Shown here: in pieces, positions 16,695 through 25,928 of the stretch | Position numbering within the stretch: the first letter of the stretch is position 1 | Layout of the letters: the number at the start of each line of letters is the position of its first letter | From: Anaerolineae bacterium | GTDB lineage: Bacteria > Chloroflexota > Anaerolineae > Anaerolineales > UBA11858 | Direction of reading: 5' to 3' | Assembly: GCA_011176615.1 (NCBI GenBank) | Contig: DUEG01000002.1 | Coordinates: forward strand, 1 to 36,947 | DNA length: 36,947 bases | Made by a program: the position numbers and the translations under genes | Notes under the pieces: generated by a model | The model's database searches: none | Told to the model about the DNA's origin: nothing | The model's input: the letters and a program-made list of their open reading frames with translations, nothing else

Positions 16695-16718
16695 TTATTC
16701 TTTTTAGAATGGTGAATA

Positions 16719-19700
16719 TCAATTGCTTTTGACAATGGTTTGGAGAACAGCGTTGAAATCATCGATTGTAAAAGGCTTTTGTAACCAATGCACCCTCCCT
16801 TTTTCAAGCAAGGCTTGTGCATCTTTGCCTAGGGGATGCCCCGTGACAAAAAGAATTTTGGTGTCTCGCCAGCGTTCTTTGATTTGATTATAAAGGTCAA
16901 TGCCGTCCATTTGAGGCATTACGAGATCGCTGATTATTAGAAAGATCGATTTATTGTAACGCTCTAATTGATCTAGAGCGACTTTCCCGTTTAGTGCAAG
17001 GATCACATTATAGTGTTGGGCTTCTAAAAGAGTCCGTAAAGCCTTTCGTGTAGAAGCGTCATCCTCGACAATAAGCACCATTTTGCCTTTACCGTCCATG
17101 TCTCCTAGGCTTGAGATGTATTTTTTAGGGGTGGAAGATCCGCGTAATTTTGGCAAGAAAATGTGAAAAGTAGTGCCTCTGCCGACTTGTGTGTCGAATG
17201 TAATCACACCGTCATGCTGTTTGATGATCCCGTAAACTTGCGCTAATCCAAGCCCGGTACCTTTATCAACAGGCTTTGTTGTAAAGAAAGGTTCGAAGAT
17301 TCGTGAAGTTAATTCTGGCGGAATGCCGCGGCCGGTATCGGATACGGATATGCGTATCCATTCTCCCGGTGTAATATCAGGTGATGGGGGAATGTCGTCT
17401 TTTCTAAATTTGACATGGGCAAGTTCGAAGCGAAGCGTACCGCTTTTTTCCATTGCATCCCGCGCATTAACTGCTAAGTTCATAAACACTTGTTGAAGTC
17501 GAGTGGGGTCTGCAGTGACGAGATATTGATCGTCCTCGTAAGAAAGTTCGACGCGAATGGTCTCTGGTAAGGTGCGGTCAAGTATTTCTTTGATTTCTTT
17601 AATAAAAGGCAGGAGATCGAGGGGGCTTGGTTCCATAACAGAACGACGACTGAAATCAAGTATCTGTCGAATCAGGCTAGAAGCACGTTGTACCTGTTGT
17701 TGGATAGTTTCAATGCGCTCCTCGCTTTCGGATGTTAGATTAGCGTCCATCTTTAGCAGATCTATGTAAACCGTGATTGTAGCCATGATATTGTTGAAAT
17801 CATGTGCGATACCGGCAGCCAATTGTCCCACGGTTGCTAATCGGTCTTGTTTTTGGATATGGTCTTGTATTTTTCGCTCTTGGGTAACATCGCGCATCAA
17901 AAGTACCCATTGTTTTCTGTCGTTGTCTAGCGGGTGAATTTGAGTTTCAAAAGTACGTTTCTGCGGTCGTTCAATGGTGATTTCAACCGGTAACGGGTCA
18001 TTATGTTTAGCAACCAATTGGGTTATTGGATATTTGCCGAGTTGATATATCACATCTCCAATCTTAGCGTAGGTTAGGAGTGACATAAATTCGTTCCCCA
18101 AGGGATTAGCGATTTGTAAACGGTAGTTTTGATCGAGTAAGAGGATTCCAATTGGCAATCTTTCAATCAGACTCTCTAAGCGGTACTGCTCTGCTGCAAG
18201 CATATCTACTAAGCGGTTGATGTCTTGGTATCGTCTGGCATTACTGAGCGCGAGGCTGGTTTGCTGACTGATCGCTTGAAGAAGTTCAAATTGGTTTTGA
18301 GTAAAGGCGGCAGGTTCTGTGCTCAGGACGGAAAGGGTGCCGAGCAATTTGTCTTCCTCCAAGAGAGGCACAACCATGGCGGAGATAATGTCTTCATCGA
18401 GGTTGGGCATTACACGCCAGCGTTCATCTTCTCTTACGTCGGATATATTGACAGGGTGACGATTTTCTGCTACCCAACCATCAAGTCCAACATTCATATT
18501 TTGTTTGAGATTCTGTTCGGGTTCAGCGATATTAGTATCTGTTTTTTTGTAAATAGCCCGCATGCTGAGGAATTTCTCTTCAGGTATATATATACATGCT
18601 TGCCCCATGGAGGCACCCATTGCTTTGCAGGTAAGTTTAATGGCTCGTTTCAGGATTTCATCAGGGATTAAACTGGTCGTAACAGCCTTTCCAATGTCGT
18701 ACAGTAACCCCAAGTGGCGGCGCTCAATTGTGGTTTGTTCGAACAGGCGTGCGTTCTCGATTTCGAGAGCGGCTTGGTCTCCCAATAATTGGAGTAAACG
18801 GATATCGCTATCGCTGAAAGCGTCTGTTTCTTGGCTAGTCACATTAATAACCCCAGTAACGCATCCCCCTGTTTTCATTGGAATGCTCACGATTGAACCT
18901 TGCCACCCTTTCTGCGTGGCAATCTCATCGAAAAGTGGATGATTATGTAAATCTGAGATTACGATGGTTTCACCGCTACGGGCGACCTTATAAGTAAGAC
19001 CATTTTCGCGTGGTTCAGATATTGGTTTATCCTGTTTCCTATGCTGCCATACTGCAGCGCCAAAGGTCAACAGATCATTTTTATAGAAAAAAATATGTGC
19101 GTCCAACGCAGCGGGAATCAATTGGAATATTCCTTCAAGGATAGCGTCAAGAACAGCCTTTTGGTCAAGACTTGTGGTTAATTTAAGATTAACTTCTCTT
19201 AATTTTTCAAGCGCTATTACGCGCTTTTCTTCTGTCTGGAATATATGTGCGTTCTCAATGGCTGCAGAAGTATGGGCGGCGAATGCTTGGACTAACGCGA
19301 TTTCGTCATTATTGAATCCCCCCGGCTCTATTCGGTCAATTCCCAAAAAGCCAATAGTTTGATCGCGGATGAGAAGAGGTGCGCCCAGCCAAGACCGGAC
19401 GTGCTCAGAAATAGGAGTGCTCTCCCAATATGGGCTTTGTTGGGTATCTAAGATGACAACAGGTTTCTTAGTAGTGATTAATTCCTGGATAATTTTGTTG
19501 TCAATATTCAAAGAGATGTTATGAAGGCGAGATGGATCAATATAAGAATCGTAACCAAATCCGGCACGCATATTGACATCAGCGCCTTCAATGAACATAA
19601 CATTTCCAGAATCAAAGGGAAGGACATGTGCCAATTGCTCAAGAACAGTATTGATAATTTGATCTAAAGAAAGCGTTGAACCAATCACATGCGCTGCTTC

Positions 19701-22700
19701 ACGGAGGGCTTCAGCGCGTTCACGTGCGTTGTGTTCAGACTCGAACAGTCGGGCGTTTTCAATAGCAATTGCTGCTTGGCTCGCGAAGGCTAGTACAGTG
19801 TCGCCAATGTTCTCGTTATAAGCATTTGGTGTTTTGCTATCCACATTGAGAATACCAATAATTTGACCCCGAACGATCAATGGTGCTCCTATCCAGGAGC
19901 GCACATATTCTGTTCCTTCAATTCCAAGCCATTCCGGGTCATTTTGGGTATCTTTGATGACATAAGCATTTTTATTTCTAAAACGTTTTTTAATAAGATC
20001 GTAACTTAGATTTTCAATGATTTTGTCAGCAACCTCAAAATCCGGGAAACCGCGTCCTGCTGCCAAATAGAAAGTGTTATCCGGTTTTGGTAATTGAATT
20101 GAAACACTATCGAATTCCACTACTTGACCCAAGCAATCTAAGATATGCTCGAGAACCTTATCCAGTCCTAATTCGGATGTAAGTAACATTCCTACTTGCT
20201 GTAGTGAACGCGAAAGGGCTAATTGAGCGCGTTCGGCTTTTAATAATCGGATATTTTCAATTACAATCGCCATATGGTGAGCGAGCGCTTGCACTGGTTC
20301 GATGTCCTTCTTGGAGAAATAATTAACCAGGAAACTATCCACCATAACTGCGCCAATCATCTTTCCTCTCGCGATGATTGGGACGCCTAAGAAGGAACGA
20401 ACATCTTCTGCGCCAGGTACCCATATCCATTTGGGATCCTCTCTGACATCTGAGACGATAACTGGCTGTAGTTGCTTCAGCATATCTTTAAGGATAGGGC
20501 TATCACGAAGTAAAACACTCGCCTCTTGTCTGGTGAATTTCTCGTCCTGGTACCCAATACCGGCGATGAAATTTGTTCTGTTCTTTTCATCGAAGAGGAC
20601 CACCGAAGCCGTATCGAATGCAATCATCCGCTTGAGTTGTTTTAAAATCAATTGAATGCTTTGCTCTAGATTGAGTTTTCCACTAACGGTTTCAGCAACA
20701 TCTCGAAGTGCTTCCGCTTGTTCACGTGCGGCTTGTTCTGCCTCGAATAAACGAGCGTTTTCAATCGCCATTGCTGCCTGATTAGCAAAGGTAAGCGCGG
20801 TTTTACTGTTGGCTTCTGTATAGAAAGTTTTTTTCTGATTCCCTATGGAAAGCAATCCAATGCATCTATCTTTATTGATCAGTGGAACACCGATCCAGGA
20901 GTGAATATTCTCTTCGCCAGGGATGTTCTTCCAGCCCTCGAGCGATTGAATATCACCAAAAACGTATGTTTTGCCCTCATATATAATTGGTTGAATAAAA
21001 GGGTGGCTGGATATCGTGTAAGCATATCCGGCTGTATCCGGAATAACATCACCCTCTACAGCCCGTAAAATAAGCAAATCTCCCTGAATAATTTGAACCA
21101 GAGCACTATCGTAAGCGATAACATCTTGTAATCGTTCAAGAATTAGGCGAATGACTTTGTCGGTTTCAAGGGTAGAAAGAAGTGCACTGGTGATTTCGCC
21201 TAAAGTTTCGGCTTCCTTCCTGCGACGGCGCTCAGAGTCAAATAAACGAGCGTTTTCAAGCGCAATGGCGGATTGTGTCCCAAGGGCTTTTAAGAAACTT
21301 AAGTGCTCTTCATCAAAGGCATTTGGTTGGAAGGAGAGCACAGATAATGCTCCAATCAAATGATTATTTGAAATGAGCGGTGCACCAAGCCATGAGCCAA
21401 TCTTTTGTTTATCCCCTAGTTTTACTGTTGCAGGTAGTTTCTCTGCTTGCATGTCGTTGATGAGCAATGGCTTACGGTTGCGCATAACCCATTCAATTAA
21501 TTCCCCGTTTTCGTGTGGCAGTCCTAAATTCCCTGATTTTATGCTAGTTTCAACCGATTCCATTGCTGTTGATACACGGGTTTCTTTGGTTTCCTCATTG
21601 AACAAGGTGATGCTAAATGCATCAGGCTTAATTAGTTTTTGAACCTGGTCGTTTAATATCGTTAAAAGGGTTTCAGCGTTAAGTACTCCGCTTGTCTTTA
21701 ACGCAACTTCATATAAACCGGAAAGTTCGTGAGTTCGTCTTTGTGTTTCATTGATAAGGCTTACATTATCAATAGCAATTGCAAGTTGGTCTGCCATTAT
21801 TTGTAAAACTTGCATATTATCTTCGTTAAATGTTCCTTCCTCCTGGCTTTGAACATCTAAAACGCCGATAATTTGCTCACCGATTTTAAGTGGAAGTGCC
21901 AGTTCCGAACGTGTGCTTGGGAGAGATGGATTAAATTCGAAAGTTTGGTTTTTCTGAACATTTGAAACCAGGCGGGAAATGCCTTTTCTTGCGACGTAGC
22001 AGATCAGATAATTGTCATCTAATTCAAGCCGGTGTTTTTTTTCAAGAAGCAATTTTCCGGTGTTACCTCCTGCAGCAGCAAGAACAGCGTATTTCCGGTC
22101 TTTGTCAATTAAATAAATGCCAGCATGATAAAATCCGTAGCGATCTTTTATGAGGTCTGCTGCGCGATTTAAGAGCACTTTTAAATCTTTTGTGGCGGTT
22201 GCATCACGGGCAATTTCTGCTGCAACCTGCAGTTGAGTCGCTCGCATGCTTAAATTCTTAGAAGACGCTGTGAGTTTCCTTTCTGTATTCTTCCGTTCGG
22301 TAATGTCTAATAAATGCCCGAATGTCTGCGGATTGCCACTGGGGTCAATAAAAGTTGCAAATGAGAGTTCTACGTCTTGAGTGGTTCCATCTTTCCGTAT
22401 GATCTTGAATTCATGACGCGCGTGGCTAGATTCAAATTCTTGTCTATGTAGATAGAAGTCAACCAGACTTTTAACGCTTTCTGGACTTATATATCGTCGA
22501 AGGTCTGTGCCAATTACTTCATCGCATGGGAAACCTAATGTTTTGCAGAAACTTTTATTACCATAGGTTAACTTAAAGTCATTATCGACGATAAATGTTC
22601 CAGTAGGAGCCTGTTCAACAAGGGCACGGAATTTTTCCTCATTGCTTTGTAAGTCATCAAGTGCACCTTGGCGATCGTCTTGGCTTCTGACTTTCTGAAT

Positions 22701-23060
22701 TTCTTTTTTGATCACTGAGACAAGTTGGTCAATATTCTTTTTGGGGATATAGTCGTGTGCGCCAGCCTTTAATACTTCTGATATTGTTTCTTCATCGGCT
22801 ATGTCAGAAAAGAAGATAAAGGGAATATGTAATAATCTGCTGTTGTAGATTTGTAGGGCATCTAATCCATTAAATTGTGACAATTTATAAGCGGAAATGA
22901 TACAATCCCACTCATTTGTGGTTAACGCTACTTTCATCTCGACAGCAGTTTGAACTTGCCTGAAATCGACTTTATAGCCGTGTTTTCGGAGCGCTTCGAT
23001 AATTAAGCGGGTTTTTTCTTCAGAATCTTCGATTATTAATAGGAAAAGATGTTCATTCAT
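16719..23060 (-). CDS. Giant hybrid sensor histidine kinase (REC-PAS-8xGAF-PAS-HisKA-HATPase-REC)
   Basis: The product is 2113 residues with no evident membrane segment, so it is a cytosolic sensor. By eye the order is: receiver (about 5-120); PAS (138-258); eight GAF domains at roughly 278-435, 448-605, 625-770, 790-940, 955-1105, 1128-1272, 1295-1440 and 1458-1608, most ending in 'AIENARLF'-type helices; PAS (1626-1725); HisKA with the phospho-His at 1753 ('AAGIAHDFNN'); HATPase with N box 'NLAVNARDAM', 'DTGRGIPPE', 'FEPFFTT' and 'GTGLGL' (about 1850-1970); and a C-terminal receiver with Asp2045. The kinase core and last receiver look active. The first receiver has Ala57 in place of the phosphoacceptor Asp. 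The GAF domains bind small ligands or partners, but what they sense is unknown. Confidence 0.95.
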   Translation of the reverse strand: MNEHLFLLIIEDSEEKTRLIIEALRKHGYKVDFRQVQTAVEMKVALTTNEWDCIISAYKLSQFNGLDALQIYNSRLLHIPFIFFSDIADEETISEVLKAGAHDYIPKKNIDQLVSVIKKEIQKVRSQDDRQGALDDLQSNEEKFRALVEQAPTGTFIVDNDFKLTYGNKSFCKTLGFPCDEVIGTDLRRYISPESVKSLVDFYLHRQEFESSHARHEFKIIRKDGTTQDVELSFATFIDPSGNPQTFGHLLDITERKNTERKLTASSKNLSMRATQLQVAAEIARDATATKDLKVLLNRAADLIKDRYGFYHAGIYLIDKDRKYAVLAAAGGNTGKLLLEKKHRLELDDNYLICYVARKGISRLVSNVQKNQTFEFNPSLPSTRSELALPLKIGEQIIGVLDVQSQEEGTFNEDNMQVLQIMADQLAIAIDNVSLINETQRRTHELSGLYEVALKTSGVLNAETLLTILNDQVQKLIKPDAFSITLFNEETKETRVSTAMESVETSIKSGNLGLPHENGELIEWVMRNRKPLLINDMQAEKLPATVKLGDKQKIGSWLGAPLISNNHLIGALSVLSFQPNAFDEEHLSFLKALGTQSAIALENARLFDSERRRRKEAETLGEITSALLSTLETDKVIRLILERLQDVIAYDSALVQIIQGDLLILRAVEGDVIPDTAGYAYTISSHPFIQPIIYEGKTYVFGDIQSLEGWKNIPGEENIHSWIGVPLINKDRCIGLLSIGNQKKTFYTEANSKTALTFANQAAMAIENARLFEAEQAAREQAEALRDVAETVSGKLNLEQSIQLILKQLKRMIAFDTASVVLFDEKNRTNFIAGIGYQDEKFTRQEASVLLRDSPILKDMLKQLQPVIVSDVREDPKWIWVPGAEDVRSFLGVPIIARGKMIGAVMVDSFLVNYFSKKDIEPVQALAHHMAIVIENIRLLKAERAQLALSRSLQQVGMLLTSELGLDKVLEHILDCLGQVVEFDSVSIQLPKPDNTFYLAAGRGFPDFEVADKIIENLSYDLIKKRFRNKNAYVIKDTQNDPEWLGIEGTEYVRSWIGAPLIVRGQIIGILNVDSKTPNAYNENIGDTVLAFASQAAIAIENARLFESEHNARERAEALREAAHVIGSTLSLDQIINTVLEQLAHVLPFDSGNVMFIEGADVNMRAGFGYDSYIDPSRLHNISLNIDNKIIQELITTKKPVVILDTQQSPYWESTPISEHVRSWLGAPLLIRDQTIGFLGIDRIEPGGFNNDEIALVQAFAAHTSAAIENAHIFQTEEKRVIALEKLREVNLKLTTSLDQKAVLDAILEGIFQLIPAALDAHIFFYKNDLLTFGAAVWQHRKQDKPISEPRENGLTYKVARSGETIVISDLHNHPLFDEIATQKGWQGSIVSIPMKTGGCVTGVINVTSQETDAFSDSDIRLLQLLGDQAALEIENARLFEQTTIERRHLGLLYDIGKAVTTSLIPDEILKRAIKLTCKAMGASMGQACIYIPEEKFLSMRAIYKKTDTNIAEPEQNLKQNMNVGLDGWVAENRHPVNISDVREDERWRVMPNLDEDIISAMVVPLLEEDKLLGTLSVLSTEPAAFTQNQFELLQAISQQTSLALSNARRYQDINRLVDMLAAEQYRLESLIERLPIGILLLDQNYRLQIANPLGNEFMSLLTYAKIGDVIYQLGKYPITQLVAKHNDPLPVEITIERPQKRTFETQIHPLDNDRKQWVLLMRDVTQERKIQDHIQKQDRLATVGQLAAGIAHDFNNIMATITVYIDLLKMDANLTSESEERIETIQQQVQRASSLIRQILDFSRRSVMEPSPLDLLPFIKEIKEILDRTLPETIRVELSYEDDQYLVTADPTRLQQVFMNLAVNARDAMEKSGTLRFELAHVKFRKDDIPPSPDITPGEWIRISVSDTGRGIPPELTSRIFEPFFTTKPVDKGTGLGLAQVYGIIKQHDGVITFDTQVGRGTTFHIFLPKLRGSSTPKKYISSLGDMDGKGKMVLIVEDDASTRKALRTLLEAQHYNVILALNGKVALDQLERYNKSIFLIISDLVMPQMDGIDLYNQIKERWRDTKILFVTGHPLGKDAQALLEKGRVHWLQKPFTIDDFNAVLQTIVKSN

Positions 23061-23498
23061 CTAGATATATTTACAGGAAGATTTCTGTTATTTACAAAGC
23101 GTAGTCTTTTAATCTTTTGTTTGGCGTTAATCTCAATACGATTTATCAAAGTTATTTTTAATCATATTCTTTGTGCTGATTGATGAACTGCTTTGATTTG
23201 GGCTGATAATTTTAGTATACCATCAATGTTTTCCCCATTATTTGCATTTTTGATAGTGAAAAAATCCTCCTGTATAAGGGTCAAGGCTGCTCTTATAGGT
23301 GGTTATATCCAATATCTATGAGCAAATACACTACGGTGCATTCTCTCTCAAGAAGGCGTTCATTCTAAGAAACATTCGTTTTGCGATCAGGTTTGATCCT
23401 GAAAAGGGTTAAAAAAAATTTGTGTTTCCTATAATCATCAATTTTGATGGAGGGTAATAGGTTCGGGTAGTTAAAACAAGCAATTTCCAGAAGAGCCC
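23061..23498. other. Intergenic region between elp3 and the hybrid kinase
   Basis: About 440 A/T-rich bases between two minus-strand genes. They hold a likely kinase promoter (extended -10 near 23214) with an approximately 147-base untranslated leader. No ORF with a ribosome site and no RNA gene was recognised. A small TCAGG/CCTGA hairpin lies near 23385, without a T run. Confidence 0.45.
23214..23222 (-). promoter_or_regulatory. Extended -10 element, probable promoter of the hybrid kinase
   Basis: The minus strand reads TGGTATACT, an extended -10 (TGn plus TATACT). No good -35 is seen. Transcription would start near 23207. Confidence 0.4.
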
Positions 23499-25115
23499 TT
23501 ATAATTCTTGTATCAAATATAGTTTTCCCCGTTTAAATCCTCTTTTAAGGTAATATTGCCGAGTACCTATTGCAGAGATAACGGCTAAGCGTTGGTAGCC
23601 TTTCTGGCGGGCAATTTGCTTAGCGGTATTGATGAGTTTGGAGCCAAATCCCGCATGTTGGGCAGCGCCTTGTTGTTCCTCACCTACAAGGAGGGATTGT
23701 CCATAGACATGAACCTCTCGTATGATTGCAGCGCCCATTAAATCATCGAATCCGATTTGGGGAGATTGAGGCAAAGGAAGCGATAAGCGTAAAAAACCTG
23801 CGAGTTTGTCTTGGCGAGTAACATAAGAAAGGAAGTGTTCTTCTGCGAATTCGGCTTGATAAACCAAATCATCTAGTTGGAGATGTTTGGGGTCGATTTT
23901 TTGGCTACGGACTTCGCGACAACGGATGCATTGGCAACGGGTATTCCTTCGAGCGAGTTCGCGCTGAACGTCTTGGCGCAGACTCGTACGTTTATTCCCT
24001 TCTACAACATTCTCGGAAGGAATATCCCGAACGATACGATTCACGCGGCAGTAGCGTGGAATCGTGGGCTTGATATCCGCAATTAAATCGATGAGTTGAT
24101 CTGTGGTGTATGGTTTGTACTCGCCACGCTTCCAATAATTGTAAAGTTCTGCATTCTTGAGCAATTGAGTGGGATAAATCTTAATCTCATCCGGATCAAG
24201 CCCTTGCCATAATTTTGTAAAGTCTTCTTTATCAGATTCAATTGTTGCTCCAAGTAGATTCGGCATCCAATGGAGAACGATTTTAAAGCCTGCTGCCCTT
24301 AATAGCGTAACCGCTTTTTTTGTGTCGGCTACAGTATGCCCGCGTTTGTTGATTTCCAAAATATGGTCATCAAGGCTTTGCGCGCCCATTTGGACTTTCG
24401 TGACCCCAAGGGAACGCATCCATTCAATTTCCTGAAGATTGATTTGATCAGGTCTTGTCTCAACGACTAAACCGACGTTGCGGTGGTTTGCAGTTTCGTT
24501 GAATAGTTGCGCATCGGACAAAGTGGCTGTCCCTTGCTCGTTCATTGCATCAAGACAACGATGGATGAACCATTCTTGGTAATCCTTGCGGTAAGCATTC
24601 CAAGTTCCGCCAAGTACGAGAAGTTCGATTTTGTCAGTCGGGTGACCAATAGATTCTAGCGCATCGATACGGGCTGCAACCTGGTCGTAAGGGTCAAAAT
24701 TATGATGTAAAGCGCGCATTGCTCCGGGTTCATCGGGTAGATAACTTTTCGGCATACGTACATCTGTGGGACAAAAGATGCAGTGACCGGGACATGGATA
24801 CGGTTTTGTAAGAACCGTTACTGTGGTGACACCAGAGAGCGTACGCATGGGTTTCATGCGAATACGTGCCAGCAATGCCGGATCAGGCTTCCACTCCCCG
24901 CTTTTGATATGCTGGCGATAAACCGCGACAAGCAAATGCTTGCCGAGAAAACCTTCTCCATTTGGCAGCGGATAACGACGAATCGCATCAAAGACTTTAC
25001 GACCATTTCGTATTTCGTCTAAAGCCTTGCGAGCAAGGTCTAACTTCTCAGGGGTATATTTTCTGCTCTTGTACCAGGCTAGGTCTCTTTTATTGGTTAC
25101 TTTTCTATCAGGCAA
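23499..25115 (-). CDS. elp3: Elp3-family radical SAM/GNAT tRNA wobble-uridine carboxymethyl-modifying enzyme
   Basis: Elp3 combines a radical-SAM domain and an acetyltransferase-like domain to place a carboxymethyl group on C5 of U34 in tRNA, using acetyl-CoA. Eukaryotic Elongator is built on it, and single-protein versions exist in archaea and some bacteria including Chloroflexota. Seen here in 538 residues: the Fe-S motif 'CPGHCIFC' with Cys108, 112 and 115; 'LGGTWNAY'; the Zn-type 'CQCIRCREVRSQ' near residue 397; and the acetyl-CoA loop 'QHAGFGSKL' at 486-494. The start is TTG at 25115 with AAGGA nine bases upstream. Its leader and promoter must lie inside the divergent methyltransferase gene. 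The symbol follows the family name. Confidence 0.93.
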   Translation of the reverse strand: MPDRKVTNKRDLAWYKSRKYTPEKLDLARKALDEIRNGRKVFDAIRRYPLPNGEGFLGKHLLVAVYRQHIKSGEWKPDPALLARIRMKPMRTLSGVTTVTVLTKPYPCPGHCIFCPTDVRMPKSYLPDEPGAMRALHHNFDPYDQVAARIDALESIGHPTDKIELLVLGGTWNAYRKDYQEWFIHRCLDAMNEQGTATLSDAQLFNETANHRNVGLVVETRPDQINLQEIEWMRSLGVTKVQMGAQSLDDHILEINKRGHTVADTKKAVTLLRAAGFKIVLHWMPNLLGATIESDKEDFTKLWQGLDPDEIKIYPTQLLKNAELYNYWKRGEYKPYTTDQLIDLIADIKPTIPRYCRVNRIVRDIPSENVVEGNKRTSLRQDVQRELARRNTRCQCIRCREVRSQKIDPKHLQLDDLVYQAEFAEEHFLSYVTRQDKLAGFLRLSLPLPQSPQIGFDDLMGAAIIREVHVYGQSLLVGEEQQGAAQHAGFGSKLINTAKQIARQKGYQRLAVISAIGTRQYYLKRGFKRGKLYLIQEL

Positions 25116-25117
25116 TG

Positions 25118-25123
25118 TATAAT
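25118..25123 (+). promoter_or_regulatory. -10 element of the Trm9-like gene, predicted leaderless
   Basis: A consensus TATAAT with exactly six bases between it and the ATG at 25130, so transcription should start on the A of ATG. The -35 is weak. No Shine-Dalgarno is present for this gene; the adjacent GTCCTT serves elp3 on the other strand. Confidence 0.6.
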
Positions 25124-25129
25124 GTCCTT

Positions 25130-25867
25130 ATGCAAGAGTCCACTGTAAATAAAATTCTTGCCATCAACAATGAATTTTACCAGACCTTTGCACTCCGATT
25201 TTCAGAGACTCGGATGCGAATACAGCCTGGTGTGCGTAATATTCTTCAACGTATACCTGATGGAGTGCGACTGCTTGATTTGGGCTGTGGAAATGGGGAA
25301 GTCGCCTATACTTTAGCAGCGCGTGGGTATCGGGGGCAATATGTGGGGTTAGATTCATCCGAGACGCTACTGATGTTTGCAAAGAAGCGCCTAGAGCGCT
25401 TTGCAAACTTTCGGTTCTTACTGGCTGATTTAGCGCAGCCCAACTGGAATTTTAATCTGCCACCCGAAAAATATGATTATGTGTTCGCATTTGCTGTACT
25501 ACATCACATTCCTGGGAGAGGCTTACGCCTTAAATTACTGAATTCAATTCGAAATTATTTGCCTCGAAATGGGAAATTCATCCATTCTAATTGGCAATTC
25601 ATTAATAGCGAGCGCCTGAGAAAGCGTATCCAGCCATGGGAGAAAGTTTCTATTAGAGACGATGAACTAGATTCAGGAGATTATCTATTGGATTGGCGAC
25701 ATGGCGGTGTTGGGCTGCGTTATGTGCACTTATTCGACGAGAAAGAGTTGGCGGCTCTGGCTAGGGATACAGGCTTTCAGGTAATTGAAACATTCTATTC
25801 GGATGGGGAAGGCGGGAATCTTGGCTTGTATCAAGTTTGGCAATTAAATCAGAAGCAAACAGATTAG
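25130..25867 (+). CDS. Class I SAM methyltransferase, Trm9/ABH8-like
   Basis: The track's start at 24962 lies inside elp3. The ATG at 25130 with a consensus -10 six bases upstream gives 245 residues. SAM-binding motif I is 'LLDLGCGNGEVA' (48-59), motif II 'YVGLDSS', and motif IV 'YDYVFAFAVLHHIPG'. The N-terminal 'NNEFYQTFALRFSETR' and the C-terminal 'LRYVHLFDEKEL' resemble, from memory, the ends of eukaryotic Trm9/ABH8, which methylate the carboxymethyl group made by Elongator to give mcm5U34. The gene starts 14 bases from the divergent elp3, which supports the same pathway. The methyltransferase fold is certain. The substrate is inferred and should be tested by phylogeny and tRNA mass spectrometry. 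Other small-molecule methyltransferases are the main alternative. Confidence 0.75.
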   Translation: MQESTVNKILAINNEFYQTFALRFSETRMRIQPGVRNILQRIPDGVRLLDLGCGNGEVAYTLAARGYRGQYVGLDSSETLLMFAKKRLERFANFRFLLADLAQPNWNFNLPPEKYDYVFAFAVLHHIPGRGLRLKLLNSIRNYLPRNGKFIHSNWQFINSERLRKRIQPWEKVSIRDDELDSGDYLLDWRHGGVGLRYVHLFDEKELAALARDTGFQVIETFYSDGEGGNLGLYQVWQLNQKQTD

Positions 25868-25928
25868 GAAAACAGGTCTTTTTTGGAGATGTTTATGTCA
25901 GGGGATCGTTGCCGAACAATATTAACTC

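Larger units (their letters stand above)
16280..16718. other. Intergenic region between microprotein and hybrid kinase
   Basis: About 440 bases between converging genes. No convincing ORF was found; the two plus-strand ATG frames are 20 and 21 codons long. The right third contains two adjacent perfect inverted repeats, annotated separately. The rest shows nothing recognisable. Confidence 0.5.

Noticed and set aside
18225-18671. 148-residue plus-strand ORF inside the kinase gene
   Set aside because: It is antisense to the GAF coding region, and its composition reflects the opposite strand.
23380-23400. TCAGG/CCTGA hairpin upstream of the kinase
   Set aside because: The stem has only five or six pairs, with no T run on the strand that would need it.
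24962-25129. N-terminal extension of the methyltransferase in the ORF track
   Set aside because: It lies antisense inside elp3. The downstream ATG at 25130 has a consensus -10 six bases upstream and begins the conserved protein.
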